Of a stretch of DNA of 64,000 nt, positions 1-7,492 are shown piece by piece. Below the pieces are notes generated by a model. The model had not been told where the DNA came from, did no database searches, and saw nothing but the letters and a program-made list of their open reading frames with translations. The stretch is from Sphingomonas sp. RIT328 (lineage in GTDB: Bacteria > Pseudomonadota > Alphaproteobacteria > Sphingomonadales > Sphingomonadaceae). The DNA is taken from assembly GCF_000632225.1 (NCBI RefSeq), contig NZ_JFYV01000015.1, positions 1 through 64,000 on the forward strand, in the 5' to 3' direction. The first letter of the stretch is position 1; every line of letters begins with the position of its first letter. Made by a program: the position numbers and the translations under genes.

Positions 1-405
1 GCTCGCCACCGGGATCGTCCCGGTCGTGTTGAGCGTCGCCGCCAGCACGACGAACGCCGCCCCGGCGATCCCCGCCGCGCCCTTGGAGGTGAGCAACAGC
101 ACCGCGATCAGCCCGAGTTCGTGCCAGACGGTCAGCTCGGTATTCGTCGCCTGCGCCAGGAATACCGCGACCGTGGTGAGGTACAGGCAGGTGCCGTCGA
201 GATTGAACGAATAGCCTGCCGGGATGACAAAGCCGACGACGCTCTCCTCGCAGCCGAGCTTGCGCAGCTTCTGGATGAGCCGCGGCAGCACCGTCTCGGT
301 CGAGGTGGTGGCGGCGACGATGACGATCTCGTCCCAGATATAGCCGAGCAACCGCCACAGGCTGACGCCGCAATACCAGGCGACCCCGCCCAGCACGGAT
401 CCTGG
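1..405 (-). pseudogene. dctA: 5'-truncated C4-dicarboxylate:cation symporter DctA fragment
   Basis: The minus-strand frame from about 405 to the left window edge reads as the C-terminal half of a DctA/GltP-type sodium or proton dicarboxylate symporter. It contains the family signatures GYSFNLDGTCLYLT, FLAQATN and LLTSKGAAGIAGAAFVVLAA, which form the substrate- and cation-binding core in this family. Compared with E. coli DctA (about 428 aa) the frame begins near residue 240. It is closed by a TAG codon at 406-408 with no transporter sequence upstream, so the N-terminal half including the first helices is missing. The only in-frame start is a GTG within the homologous region. The gene continues beyond the window, so only the 5' loss is certain. 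I infer a dead remnant produced by a rearrangement near 405. Confidence 0.8.
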
Positions 406-758
406 CTAATGACGCCATACACGGAGCACCGTCGCCTCCAGGACTTTCGCCCGTTCTCATCGAGGCGGCGGCCCGTATGCAGTGTATGCCGGTTCAATCA
501 GCGCCGCCATCGGTGCTCGGCCGCGTCAGGCACCAGGTGACATATGAGCGCAGTCTGGATCATGGCGGCCGGGAAGCCCGAGTCGGATAGCGACTGCGAA
601 TCGGGATGAACAAAAGACCGCTTTTGAGTGAAGACACAGTGCTTCTGAATGGTCGATAATGGTCATCCGTCATCGCGCGCCATACAGTCGCGCCGAGCAG
701 GGTCAGCTTGGCTTACGTAACCTATTGGCGTAGCCTCCCGCCGAAGGGAGAGAATACC
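406..758. other. gene-poor junction downstream of the dctA break
   Basis: No convincing gene is seen. The GC3 pattern of neighbouring genes disappears, and only very short frames occur, such as a 21-codon ATG frame at 543. The stretch is more AT-rich around 600-660 than typical coding DNA here. It looks like residue of a recombination or deletion event. No inverted repeats or transposase remnant were recognised. Confidence 0.4.
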
Positions 759-1007
759 ATGATAGCTCTTGCGTTGATGGCCTCCGTCGCACTGACTTTC
801 ACTGGCCAAGCCGCTCCATCCCCAAGCCGCAACGACGGCAGCGAGAAGAAGATATGCCGCCAAGATCCAAGCACCGGCACCATTCTGCCGAAACGGATCT
901 GCCACACGAAAGCGGAATGGAACGCCATTCGGGCGCACGATGCTGTCGATACCGACAATGCCTTTGATCGGCGAGGTAATAACCGGTTGCCCGACGTTAC
1001 GAAGTAG
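759..1007 (+). CDS. small secreted hypothetical protein, 82 aa
   Basis: An ATG at 759 is preceded by a good ribosome-binding site (GAAGGGAGAG). The first 20 residues (MIALALMASVALTFTGQAA) form a short signal peptide. The mature part carries two cysteines in KKICRQDPSTG and KRICHTKAEW, spaced as in a family of small periplasmic proteins frequent in sphingomonads, where the cysteine pair probably forms a disulfide. I recognise the family pattern but know no function. The 3' end overlaps the convergent gene at 997-1218 by 11 nt. Confidence 0.7.
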   Translation: MIALALMASVALTFTGQAAPSPSRNDGSEKKICRQDPSTGTILPKRICHTKAEWNAIRAHDAVDTDNAFDRRGNNRLPDVTK

Positions 1008-1218
1008 CGGCACGCAGGCGGGGCAGCATCTGTGATCGAAGCGCCTGCCGTGCAGCACGGGCAAAGGCGCGGAACGCAGCCTGCCACTTCGCGCCGGCTC
1101 CATCCCCCGGGAGATGTTCGTGGATCGTGGCGATGCGGCTGTGCCACAGCGTCTCGACATGAAGCTCGTCGACGGCTTCCACGGCGTTGCTTGGGCAGGG
1201 GTGACAGCGCGCGATCAT
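997..1218 (-). CDS. hypothetical protein, 73 aa, last gene of a three-gene operon
   Basis: The ATG lies in an ATGA overlap with the stop of the upstream gene (1215-1469), which fixes the start at 1218 rather than the longer open frame to 1263. The product is a soluble, probably helical small protein containing VDELHVETLWHSRIATIHEH and an Ala/Arg-rich C-terminal helix. No domain is recognised. Translational coupling with 1215-1469 and 1475-1714 suggests one functional unit. Confidence 0.55.
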   Translation of the reverse strand: MIARCHPCPSNAVEAVDELHVETLWHSRIATIHEHLPGDGAGAKWQAAFRAFARAARQALRSQMLPRLRAATS

Positions 1219-1469
1219 CGTTTCAGCAGATCGGGGCATGGGTGCGGTTCGTGAACGTCCCATTCGCCGACCCGCGAATAGGCGCCGCCCGTCAGGTCGG
1301 GTTGCAGGATCACCGTTTCGCTGCGCGGCTCGCCCATGATTCGCTGAACCAGATCCTCGGCCACCGCATCGCGCGCTGCCTCGTCGGTCAGGCCCATCAC
1401 CCGCTTCGGCGCAGGCTTCAGCACGGTGAACGCCACCCGGATCAGTGTCCGCAACTCGGAGCGTGTCAT
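1215..1469 (-). CDS. hypothetical protein, 84 aa
   Basis: The start is the ATG at 1469, five bases after the stop of the gene at 1475-1714. The stop overlaps the next start (ATGA). The sequence (MTRSELRTLIRVAFTVLK, then DEAARDAVAEDLVQRIM) is mixed alpha-helical and shows normal coding character, unlike the frames opposite. No family function is known to me. It is the middle gene of the small operon. Confidence 0.55.
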   Translation of the reverse strand: MTRSELRTLIRVAFTVLKPAPKRVMGLTDEAARDAVAEDLVQRIMGEPRSETVILQPDLTGGAYSRVGEWDVHEPHPCPDLLKR

Positions 1470-1474
1470 CAGCC

Positions 1475-1714
1475 TCAATGTGCCGGCTCCCATGGGTCGC
1501 GGGCGTCGAACGTCCGCTCTTCGACGGTGCGACAGCTCACGAGGTGGAGGCAGCCATCCGATGGCAGGCGTCCAGGCAATCCTCGCGTGACAAATTGATC
1601 GGAATAGGTGGCGGACCGCCCGATTAGCGCAGGCAGATCGGCGAGGCTCTCGCCGCACGCAGCAGCGAGTGGACGAAGGTTTTCGCGGGGCGACATGGGC
1701 GACTCCGAGTTCAT
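1475..1714 (-). CDS. hypothetical protein, 79 aa, first gene of the three-gene operon
   Basis: Two start codons are possible: ATG at 1714, or ATG at 1696 giving 73 aa beginning MSPRENLRPLAAACGESLADL. The C-terminal half, with FVTRGLPGRLPSDGCLHLVS, is compact and shows coding-like codon use. It is followed after 5 nt by the 84-aa gene. No domain is recognised. The divergent lipoprotein gene starts at 1880, so 1715-1879 is the likely promoter region for both directions. Confidence 0.5.
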   Translation of the reverse strand: MNSESPMSPRENLRPLAAACGESLADLPALIGRSATYSDQFVTRGLPGRLPSDGCLHLVSCRTVEERTFDARDPWEPAH

Positions 1715-1879
1715 CGATACCAAAGACGTTCTACATATGTTCCGGCAATAGCAACCCTGTCGTGTCGCGGAAATTGGGAACGTCCTCGGTCGCTCAGAGC
1801 TTTGTGCAGGCGATGACGCCGTCGATCGTGACGGTGTCCGTACCATCGCGCCAGGCGCGGAATGGGTGAGGAGCGTGCG

Positions 1880-2188
1880 ATGCGGTGGCTTCTGGTGGGG
1901 ATGGGAATGGGCCTGGCGCTGGCGGCATGCTCAAGCCCGGCGAAACAGGCTGAGCAGACCTACGACCTTGCATTTGCCAAGGGCAGCGCCGCCGAGCGCT
2001 GTGCGGCTGCGCGGGCGGTGAAGCAGGCCTATCAGAAGGCGGATGATACAGGCCAGGCAGAGACATGGCGCAGCAAGGAGGAAGAGGAGTGTCGGACGGC
2101 CCGGCTCGTCGGCAAGGGCAATGCCTCGCCTACCGTAAGTGCGGCCCAGCTCGGACCTAATCCACCACAATTCCACGAGACGCACTGA
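1880..2188 (+). CDS. small lipoprotein, 102 aa
   Basis: An ATG at 1880 follows a GAGGAG ribosome-binding site. The N-terminus MRWLLVGMGMGLALAAC is a lipoprotein signal peptide with lipobox LAAC, so Cys17 should be lipidated and the protein membrane-anchored in the periplasm. The mature region (TYDLAFAKGSAAERCAAARA, then AYQKADDTGQAETW) is helical with a second Cys pair that could form a disulfide. Its function is unknown. The longer frame starting at 1862 lacks a better ribosome-binding site. Confidence 0.7.
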   Translation: MRWLLVGMGMGLALAACSSPAKQAEQTYDLAFAKGSAAERCAAARAVKQAYQKADDTGQAETWRSKEEEECRTARLVGKGNASPTVSAAQLGPNPPQFHETH

Positions 2189-2248
2189 GCGGGATCGTTG
2201 TCGGGCTCGGCGGCACCATCATCGATGGCACCTTGCCCAACTCCCGCC

Positions 2249-2470
2249 TCAAGACCCTATGTCTGCGTCATCCGGTTTTGCGTCAACGCCGCGTGCCGCC
2301 AGAACGTCCCGCAGCTGACGCTGGATGCTGGCCCCGTTGAGATGACCATGAACGCCGTCATGGCCTTCCGCAGTCAGCTGTGATCGGATGTCGCCGACCG
2401 AATGGCACGCTCCGGCACGCGCAAGCTGGAACGCCCGTTCGATCGTGCTGATGGTGTTGTCTCTGCTCAC
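2249..2470 (-). CDS. small hypothetical protein, 73 aa
   Basis: A GTG start at 2470 begins MSRDNTISTIERAFQLARAG. The whole sequence is well behaved (SVGDIRSQLTAEGHDGVHGH, then QLRDVLAARG) and recalls a short helical, possibly regulatory, family seen in sphingomonad accessory regions. It lies 20 nt downstream of the 103-aa gene at 2491-2802 on the same strand, so the two probably share a transcript. No function is assignable. Confidence 0.6.
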   Translation of the reverse strand: MSRDNTISTIERAFQLARAGACHSVGDIRSQLTAEGHDGVHGHLNGASIQRQLRDVLAARGVDAKPDDADIGS

Positions 2471-2490
2471 GCTTTTGCCCCTGCCTTGGA

Positions 2491-2802
2491 TTATTCTTTA
2501 GCCTTTTTCGGATCCGTCGCTCTGCGTCCCGTCGTACGCTCCGCGGCGACGAACTCCGAGGAGCGCAGGTTGATACGATCGTAGAGCTCCAGCAGCCGAT
2601 TGACATCATCCACGACCGCGGCCTGCTCTCGTCGCCAGCGATCGGAAGCATCGGCAGTGGCGATACCGTCGCGACCGTCGTGGATCGTGAAGCCCTGATC
2701 GAGCAACCATAACGCATCCTGCGCCCGCGAGCGTTGCCGCCTCAGATGGGACACCCATTGATCAATAACCCCTGATGGGACCAGTCTTTCAATCTCGCTC
2801 AT
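2491..2802 (-). CDS. hypothetical protein, 103 aa
   Basis: An ATG at 2802 opens a charged, mostly alpha-helical protein (MSEIERLVPSGVIDQWVSHL, then RWRREQAAVVDDVNRLLELY) with a lysine-rich end. It is likely cytoplasmic and coiled-coil-like. It is probably co-transcribed with 2249-2470. No known domain is recognised, and the assignment as real rests on composition and spacing. Confidence 0.6.
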   Translation of the reverse strand: MSEIERLVPSGVIDQWVSHLRRQRSRAQDALWLLDQGFTIHDGRDGIATADASDRWRREQAAVVDDVNRLLELYDRINLRSSEFVAAERTTGRRATDPKKAKE

Positions 2803-2915
2803 TCTGGCCGCCTATCCGCGTTCCAATGCTCCTACCAGAAAAGGTTGGGGGTCAATTCGGGACCTGCGCCGTCCATGGCGATCCGAAGCCATGCACGCGG
2901 CAGGATCGATCGACC

Positions 2916-3122
2916 TCACAGCCTCATCATCGCCAGAACCAGTCCGGTCGTCGCGCCGTAAAAAGCCACCTGCCACAGCGCCAGAAAGCCGAGCGCCAAG
3001 CCCGGATTGCCTTGAGCATATTCGCGCCTGACCGCATTCTTCACGACCGCTGGAATGAGCCAGCTACGGTGCAAGACGTGCAGCATCCTGCGTTCGGCCG
3101 GCGACAGTGGATCTTGCATCAT
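2916..3122 (-). CDS. small membrane protein, 68 aa
   Basis: An ATG at 3122 (a second is in frame at 3119) opens a protein with an N-terminal amphipathic part (MMQDPLSPAERRMLHVLHRS) and one C-terminal membrane segment (LALGFLALWQVAFYG, then GLVLAMMRL). It looks like a genuine single-pass or re-entrant inner-membrane protein. There is no recognised family and no obvious partner. Confidence 0.5.
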   Translation of the reverse strand: MMQDPLSPAERRMLHVLHRSWLIPAVVKNAVRREYAQGNPGLALGFLALWQVAFYGATTGLVLAMMRL

Positions 3123-3578
3123 ACCCCTCGTGATCGTCGCCCGCCGGCCGCATCAAGCGACGGTCAGACCTCGCTTAGAACCCACGCCTTACGATCCGCC
3201 ACCAGCGTCTGATCCGTTCCAGCCAAGGGCGGCGAACACTTTTTGGCGGCCTTGGCGTCATGCGGCGTCGATCGCGGTAAGTGGTCTTCCGGCGGGCCAT
3301 GCCCCCTGATGGCGAGCTCGGATTGCATAGACCGTGAACACGATCGTCTGCCGCGGTTCAGCTACGCCTGCCGCCGACACAGCGATGATCAAGGCGAGCC
3401 GCAGGATTGGCGCGACGTTGCTGCTTGACGTCGCGAAATGGTCGACGCGGTATCGCGAGGCTCGATCAGCGGGCGGAGGATGCCCAATGGCTCCGTCAAA
3501 GCAGGTGCACCGGCTGCCAAGCGAACGCGGGTGGGGCGGGCATATGTTCCGCCCGCGCAAGCCCGGCAGTCCGTTTCG
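3123..3578. other. stretch without a supportable gene
   Basis: Several short frames cross this stretch on both strands, but none shows consistent codon bias or a recognisable domain. A minus-strand frame within 3258-3560 contains one hydrophobic segment (VAPILRLALIIAVSAAGVA) that could be a tiny membrane protein, but there is no convincing start. I treat it as non-coding or decayed DNA. Confidence 0.3.
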
Positions 3579-3920
3579 CTACGTCAACGCGTCACCTGCG
3601 GTGATTGGCTTGGCGGTGCTGCTGTCCGTGCGCCTCCCGTTGTCGCTGCGGACCGTCGAGGATTTGTGCCCCGGGCGGGGGATCGATAGCCGCCCGTTGC
3701 GTTCGACGAAGATGATGCCGCGCAACATCCGCGGGTTGCTCACCAGAGGCTTGCCATGGCTCTTGGGACAATACGGTAACAGCCGCTCAATCGGTACGAT
3801 GCTCACATCAAATGGGTCCCAACGTTGGACCAGCTTGCGACAGGTCGATCCGACGGCCGGCCTCCGACAATCAAGAGCCAATCTCCAGACGTATCGGGCG
3901 CGGCTGGTCGACGTGATCAA
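3579..3920 (-). CDS. possible small cysteine-containing protein, 113 aa
   Basis: The frame has an ATG at 3920 and three spaced cysteines (ALDCRRP, STCRKL, PYCPKSHG), followed by a plausible folded stretch (NPRMLRGIIFVERNGRL). The cysteine pattern resembles small zinc-ribbon-like proteins common in sphingomonads. The C-terminal third (KSSTVRSDNGRRTDSSTAKP) is low complexity, and codon bias is weak. It may be a real gene or a degraded one. Confidence 0.3.
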   Translation of the reverse strand: MITSTSRARYVWRLALDCRRPAVGSTCRKLVQRWDPFDVSIVPIERLLPYCPKSHGKPLVSNPRMLRGIIFVERNGRLSIPRPGHKSSTVRSDNGRRTDSSTAKPITAGDALT

Positions 3921-4015
3921 ACGGGTGAACGATCTTGCTGTCGGGTCGAGGCGTATTTTCCCGGCGGTGTGCGTACCTCCAGACCCCGAATCCGAGCAGA
4001 GAGACTGGAGCAGCC

Positions 4016-4207
4016 TTGTCCAAGCGATCAGCGGAGACCGATTTTGCGCGACTCGCTCTTGCCGAACTCGAAGCAGCAGCGGCTTCCGCCTCGCCTCAAG
4101 AGAGGAAGGCCCATTTGGATCAGGCTGCTGTCTATGCAGCCAGGGACGAAGCCGAGCGTCGTGTCATAGTCTCCGCATCGTCACGGCGGCTCGATACGAG
4201 ACCATGA
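4016..4207 (+). CDS. small hypothetical protein, 63 aa, TTG start
   Basis: A TTG at 4016 follows GAGAGACTGGAG, a usable ribosome-binding site. The product SKRSAETDFARLALAELEAA is followed by RKAHLDQAAVYAARDEAERR. It matches the style of short helical proteins widespread in sphingomonads, whose members typically contain a conserved HLDQAAVYA-like segment. No function is known to me. Frames starting further upstream (3935 or 3825) are rejected because their N-termini are low-quality sequence. Confidence 0.5.
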   Translation: MSKRSAETDFARLALAELEAAAASASPQERKAHLDQAAVYAARDEAERRVIVSASSRRLDTRP

Positions 4208-4236
4208 CCCGCGAACCTTACGATGGGATGAGCGGG

Positions 4237-4386
4237 CTATCGGCCGGCTGAGGCGCCGGCTTCCGGGGTGGCCGCCGCGCGCGGCAGCACGCGGTCCTCA
4301 TCGACGAACGGCATCGGCAGGGACGCAAGCCGTTCGCCTCGGTCGGCCGAATGCGGGTTTTCAGGGGCGGGTCGATCGGCGGCCAT
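4237..4386 (-). CDS. possible 49-aa peptide coupled to the EthD gene
   Basis: The frame begins with ATG at 4386. An upstream in-frame TTG overlaps the stop of the EthD gene as TTGA (4419-4422), which would give 61 aa. The peptide has a plausible segment LPMPFVDEDRVLPRA but is otherwise low complexity. It could be a translationally coupled small protein or chance. I cannot decide. Confidence 0.25.
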   Translation of the reverse strand: MAADRPAPENPHSADRGERLASLPMPFVDEDRVLPRAAATPEAGASAGR

Positions 4387-4418
4387 CCTCGTTGACGACG
4401 GCAGCTGACACGCGACCG

Positions 4419-5339
4419 TCAATCGAGCCTGCCGGTCAGCATCAGATGACGAACAGCCTCATCGGCCTGATTGACCGCGCCGAGCCGCTCGATGAGCTGC
4501 GCCGGCCGGCTGCCCCTCAGACCGGCAAGCGTCAGCGTCTTGTCGCGGACATAGGTGTACATGCCGCTGACCGCGAACGCCGTGACGTGGCCGATATGCT
4601 GCTTCTGCGCCTCGACCGTATCGGAGAAGACGTCGGACGCGAAGAAGCGTCGCCGAACCAGCGGCGTGGCGAAGGTGAGATCGAGGATCGCCAGGCGCTC
4701 GCGTTCCGGCGGAACGGTGTGCGCCACGTCCGGCGCGGGGGGCGCGGGATCGCCATTATCATAGACTTCTGGCAGATGCAGGCGGACGCGCAGCAGCGCC
4801 GGGTCGGCGGCGAGCGCTTCGGCAAAAGCCGTCATGAACGCAGCGAACGCGTCCGGGTCTTTGGCACCCGGGCCGAAGTGGATGTGCATGCGATCCAACG
4901 CATCGTTGCCGTTCGGACTGGGGTCGACGATCCGGTCGACCAACGTCCGCGAGCCGTGCGGCAGCGCATAGGCGATCGTCGCAGCAAACATATTCTGCTC
5001 GTCCGAGAAGAGGATCGACGATGCTTCGTTGAAGGTCGCCTGATCGGCAGCATCGGCGAAGCCGATCTCCACCCCGCCATCGAGCACATAGTCGGGGAAG
5101 GGTTCGATTCCCGCCTGCGCCGGCCAGAGGTGCGCGTCCTGTTCGCGGTCGAGATGATATTGCACGTACCACCCCAATCCCGGCACCCGCGAGCAGAGCG
5201 GTCCGTGTACGTCCCGCCAATAGGTCGCGAACACCTCATGGGGAACCTGCGGCCGCTTCAGGACGGTGGTGTAGGTGTTGATCGCGATGGCAGCGTCGCG
5301 GCTGGCGTAATCGGCATCGTGGCGATGATCATGGGTCAT
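4419..5339 (-). CDS. EthD domain-containing protein, 306 aa
   Basis: The N-terminal half carries EthD-type features of a dimeric alpha/beta-barrel: VLKRPQVPHEVFATYWRDVH followed by GPLCSRVPGLGWYVQYH, then AFFADAA-like spacing around EIGFADAADQATF. EthD-fold proteins assist or catalyse small-molecule conversions in oxidative degradation and polyketide routes. This one is about three times the size of a single EthD domain, and the second half (DALDRMHIHFGPGAKDPDAF) may be a second, divergent barrel unit. The gene starts with ATG at 5339, 22 nt after the SDR gene stop, so both are probably one operon controlled by the divergent HxlR regulator. The substrate is unknown. Confidence 0.75.
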   Translation of the reverse strand: MTHDHRHDADYASRDAAIAINTYTTVLKRPQVPHEVFATYWRDVHGPLCSRVPGLGWYVQYHLDREQDAHLWPAQAGIEPFPDYVLDGGVEIGFADAADQATFNEASSILFSDEQNMFAATIAYALPHGSRTLVDRIVDPSPNGNDALDRMHIHFGPGAKDPDAFAAFMTAFAEALAADPALLRVRLHLPEVYDNGDPAPPAPDVAHTVPPERERLAILDLTFATPLVRRRFFASDVFSDTVEAQKQHIGHVTAFAVSGMYTYVRDKTLTLAGLRGSRPAQLIERLGAVNQADEAVRHLMLTGRLD

Positions 5340-5361
5340 GGGCGTTCTCGTATAAGTCGGG

Positions 5362-6423
5362 TCAGGGGATCAGGCGATCGACACGCAGCTGCTCGAACAG
5401 CGCGAAGAAGGCATCGTCGGTCGGCTGATAGGCCGTGAAGCCGAGCCGGCGGCTCTTCGACATGTCGGTCACGACTTCGATGGGGCGGCCGAGATCGGCA
5501 TCGGTATGCCAGGGGGAGGCGAGCCGGGTGAGATCGGGTTCGGCCAATCCTTCGCGTTCGGCGATGCGACGCCACGTCGGGCCATCATTCGCCATTTGCT
5601 GTTCGAGTGGCCGCGGTGTGCCATCGAAGGGCGCGACCTCCAGCCCGAACCAATCGGCAATGCGACCCCACATCCATGCCCAGCGGAAGACATCCCCGTT
5701 GACGATGTTGAACGCCTGATCGTGCGCGGCCGGCGTCTCTGCGGCCCACAGCAGCTGTCGGGCCAGCTGGCCGGCGTCGGTCATGTCGGTCAGCCCCGAC
5801 CATTGGGCGGCCGAGCCGGGGAAGGCGAGGGGGCGGCCGGTCTCGCGGCAGAGGGTGGCGTAGACGGCCAGCGTCGTCCCCATGTTCATGGCATTGCCGA
5901 CGGCCTTGCCGATCACGGTGTGCGGGCGATGGACGCTCCAGCTGAAGCCGTCCCGCGCCGCCGCCGCGAACACCTCGTCCTCCTGCGCATAATAGAAATT
6001 CTCGACGTCAAGCCGGCCCTGTTCCTCGCGGAACGGCGTCTGCGGCAGCGTGCCTTTGCCATAGGCCTCGAACGGCCCGAGATAATGTTTGAGGCCGGTG
6101 ACGAGCGCGACGTGTCTCGGCCCGGTCGGCTTGGGCAAGCCATCGAGGAGGTTGCGCACCATCGCCGAATTGACGCGAATGTTCTCCGCCTCGCTGTCCT
6201 GACGCAGCCAGGTGGTGATGAACACGGCGTCCGGATGGATGCCGGAGAGCGCCGACTTCGTCGCTGCGGCATCCTGCAGATCGGCCGCGATCGGACGGAG
6301 GCCGGCTTGTCCGGTGGGACGTCGGGCGAGCCCGTATACCGTCCAGCCTTGCTCGACGAGCAGCTTTGCCGTCGCGCTGCCGACAATACCACTCGCGCCC
6401 ACCACCAATGCTGTCTTGGCCAT
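5362..6423 (-). CDS. PRISE-like NAD(P)-dependent SDR oxidoreductase, 353 aa
   Basis: The N-terminus MAKTALVVGASGIVGSATA is a Rossmann nucleotide-binding motif of the extended SDR type. The segment VENFYYAQEDEVF matches the NFYYxxED motif typical of progesterone 5-beta-reductase/iridoid synthase-like (PRISE) enzymes, which reduce enones. HRPHTVIG and the length of 353 aa also fit that family. The catalytic tyrosine is probably in NFYY. It is the first gene of an operon with the EthD gene and is divergent from an HxlR-type regulator (6526). I infer a redox-regulated enone or quinone reduction module. The natural substrate is unknown. Confidence 0.85.
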   Translation of the reverse strand: MAKTALVVGASGIVGSATAKLLVEQGWTVYGLARRPTGQAGLRPIAADLQDAAATKSALSGIHPDAVFITTWLRQDSEAENIRVNSAMVRNLLDGLPKPTGPRHVALVTGLKHYLGPFEAYGKGTLPQTPFREEQGRLDVENFYYAQEDEVFAAAARDGFSWSVHRPHTVIGKAVGNAMNMGTTLAVYATLCRETGRPLAFPGSAAQWSGLTDMTDAGQLARQLLWAAETPAAHDQAFNIVNGDVFRWAWMWGRIADWFGLEVAPFDGTPRPLEQQMANDGPTWRRIAEREGLAEPDLTRLASPWHTDADLGRPIEVVTDMSKSRRLGFTAYQPTDDAFFALFEQLRVDRLIP

Positions 6424-6525
6424 GATGATCCTTCCCAGTGTCTCGATCGTCCAGAGCTAGGCAGCGGATCGCCCGGGTTCTAGACGGCACCAAACAGGGG
6501 GCCAGGCACCGGGAGGTAACCACAT
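6424..6525. promoter_or_regulatory. divergent promoter region of SDR/EthD operon and HxlR gene
   Basis: This 102-bp gap separates the SDR start from the HxlR start. HxlR regulators usually bind close to their own divergent promoters, so the operator is expected here. I see no unambiguous palindrome, so only the location is supported. Confidence 0.4.
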
Positions 6526-6906
6526 ATGCAGCCGGGATCGATCGAGGACGAATGGCGTGAGGATTGCGCGCCGCGGCGCGTGCTGGCGTTGTTCGCGACG
6601 AAGTGGACGAGCATGGTTCTGCACACGCTGCACGCCCGGCATCAGGGCGCCTGCCGGACGGGGGCGTTGCAGCGCAGCCTGCCCGGCGTGTCCAAGAAGA
6701 TGCTGACCCAGACCCTGCGCGAGATGGAGGAGGTGGGACTCGTCACCCGTCATGTGTTCAGCGCCATTCCGCCGGCCGTCGAGTACAGGCTCACGGCGCT
6801 CGGCCAACGCTTCGTCGAACCGGTGGAGCTGCTCTACGCCTGGGGTCGCGACAATGCGGACGCGCTCGATCAGCTCGGAAGCCGCCCGACCGCCCGGCGT
6901 ATCTGA
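6526..6906 (+). CDS. HxlR-family winged-helix transcriptional regulator, 126 aa
   Basis: The protein has the HxlR layout: an N-terminal cysteine in DCAPRRVLALFATKWT, then the recognition helix region LQRSLPGVSKKMLTQTLREM and the wing EEVGLVTRHVFSAIPPAVEY with RLTALGQRF. HxlR proteins bind DNA as dimers and often sense electrophiles or redox state through the N-terminal cysteine. Length is normal. It is divergent from the PRISE-like reductase and EthD genes, the typical arrangement for direct control of a detoxification operon. ATG at 6526 follows GGGAGG. Confidence 0.88.
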   Translation: MQPGSIEDEWREDCAPRRVLALFATKWTSMVLHTLHARHQGACRTGALQRSLPGVSKKMLTQTLREMEEVGLVTRHVFSAIPPAVEYRLTALGQRFVEPVELLYAWGRDNADALDQLGSRPTARRI

Positions 6907-6973
6907 TCGAGGCCGCGTCAGGGGTGTTTGAACCGACCGCCGTGCCGCCTCATGCCCGCGACGATGGTGCCGT

Positions 6974-7492
6974 TTATATCTCGGCTGCGACGTCTGCGGC
7001 TTCGCATAGTTTTGCCACGAGCAGCGTTTCGCCGTGTTCCTCGGCAACGGTAATCAGGTAAGCCAGGCATTCGCGGAGATTCGTCATGGCGGATGGATCG
7101 TCCGTTCCCGCAGCGCGTGTCCCGCCCCCGTCACCGTCGAGCAATGCCTTGACGATGCAGGATGTATCGATCGGTTTCTCACACCGTTTGAGCAACGCAT
7201 AGGCGGGGGGGACATCGGCGCGATCGTTGCCCGTGGCGAAGACGCATCTGGCGCCGCGGGCGAGCAGGACGTCGACGACCGGATAGACCTTCGCCTCTCC
7301 CAGATTGATGTCGAGCACGGCGGAATCGACATCGTCGTGTTCCAGCAGCAAGGCCAGCGCCCCTTCCACGTCCGATGCGGGGCCGATCACCGTCGCGCCG
7401 GCCTTGCGGAGATTGCGGCTCACCGCCTCGGCGATCATATATTCGTCTTCGACGACCAGAACGCGACGATCGTGCAGCAGGGCTTCGCTCAT
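6974..7492 (-). CDS. single-receiver response regulator, 172 aa
   Basis: The receiver domain has VLVVEDEYMIAEAVSRNLRK with the acidic pair, the phospho-acceptor in DSAVLDINLGE, and the conserved lysine in LLKRCEKPID. No DNA-binding output domain follows; the C-terminal tail (TNLRECLAYLITVAEEHGE) is a short helix. In alphaproteobacteria such stand-alone receivers pair with HWE kinases. The ATG overlaps the kinase stop as ATGA (7489-7492), so the two are translationally coupled. Confidence 0.85.
   Translation of the reverse strand: MSEALLHDRRVLVVEDEYMIAEAVSRNLRKAGATVIGPASDVEGALALLLEHDDVDSAVLDINLGEAKVYPVVDVLLARGARCVFATGNDRADVPPAYALLKRCEKPIDTSCIVKALLDGDGGGTRAAGTDDPSAMTNLRECLAYLITVAEEHGETLLVAKLCEAADVAAEI

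Noticed and set aside
3334..4251. 305-aa plus-strand open frame in the gene-poor region
   Set aside because: Low-complexity, no codon bias, overlaps better-supported small genes on both strands.
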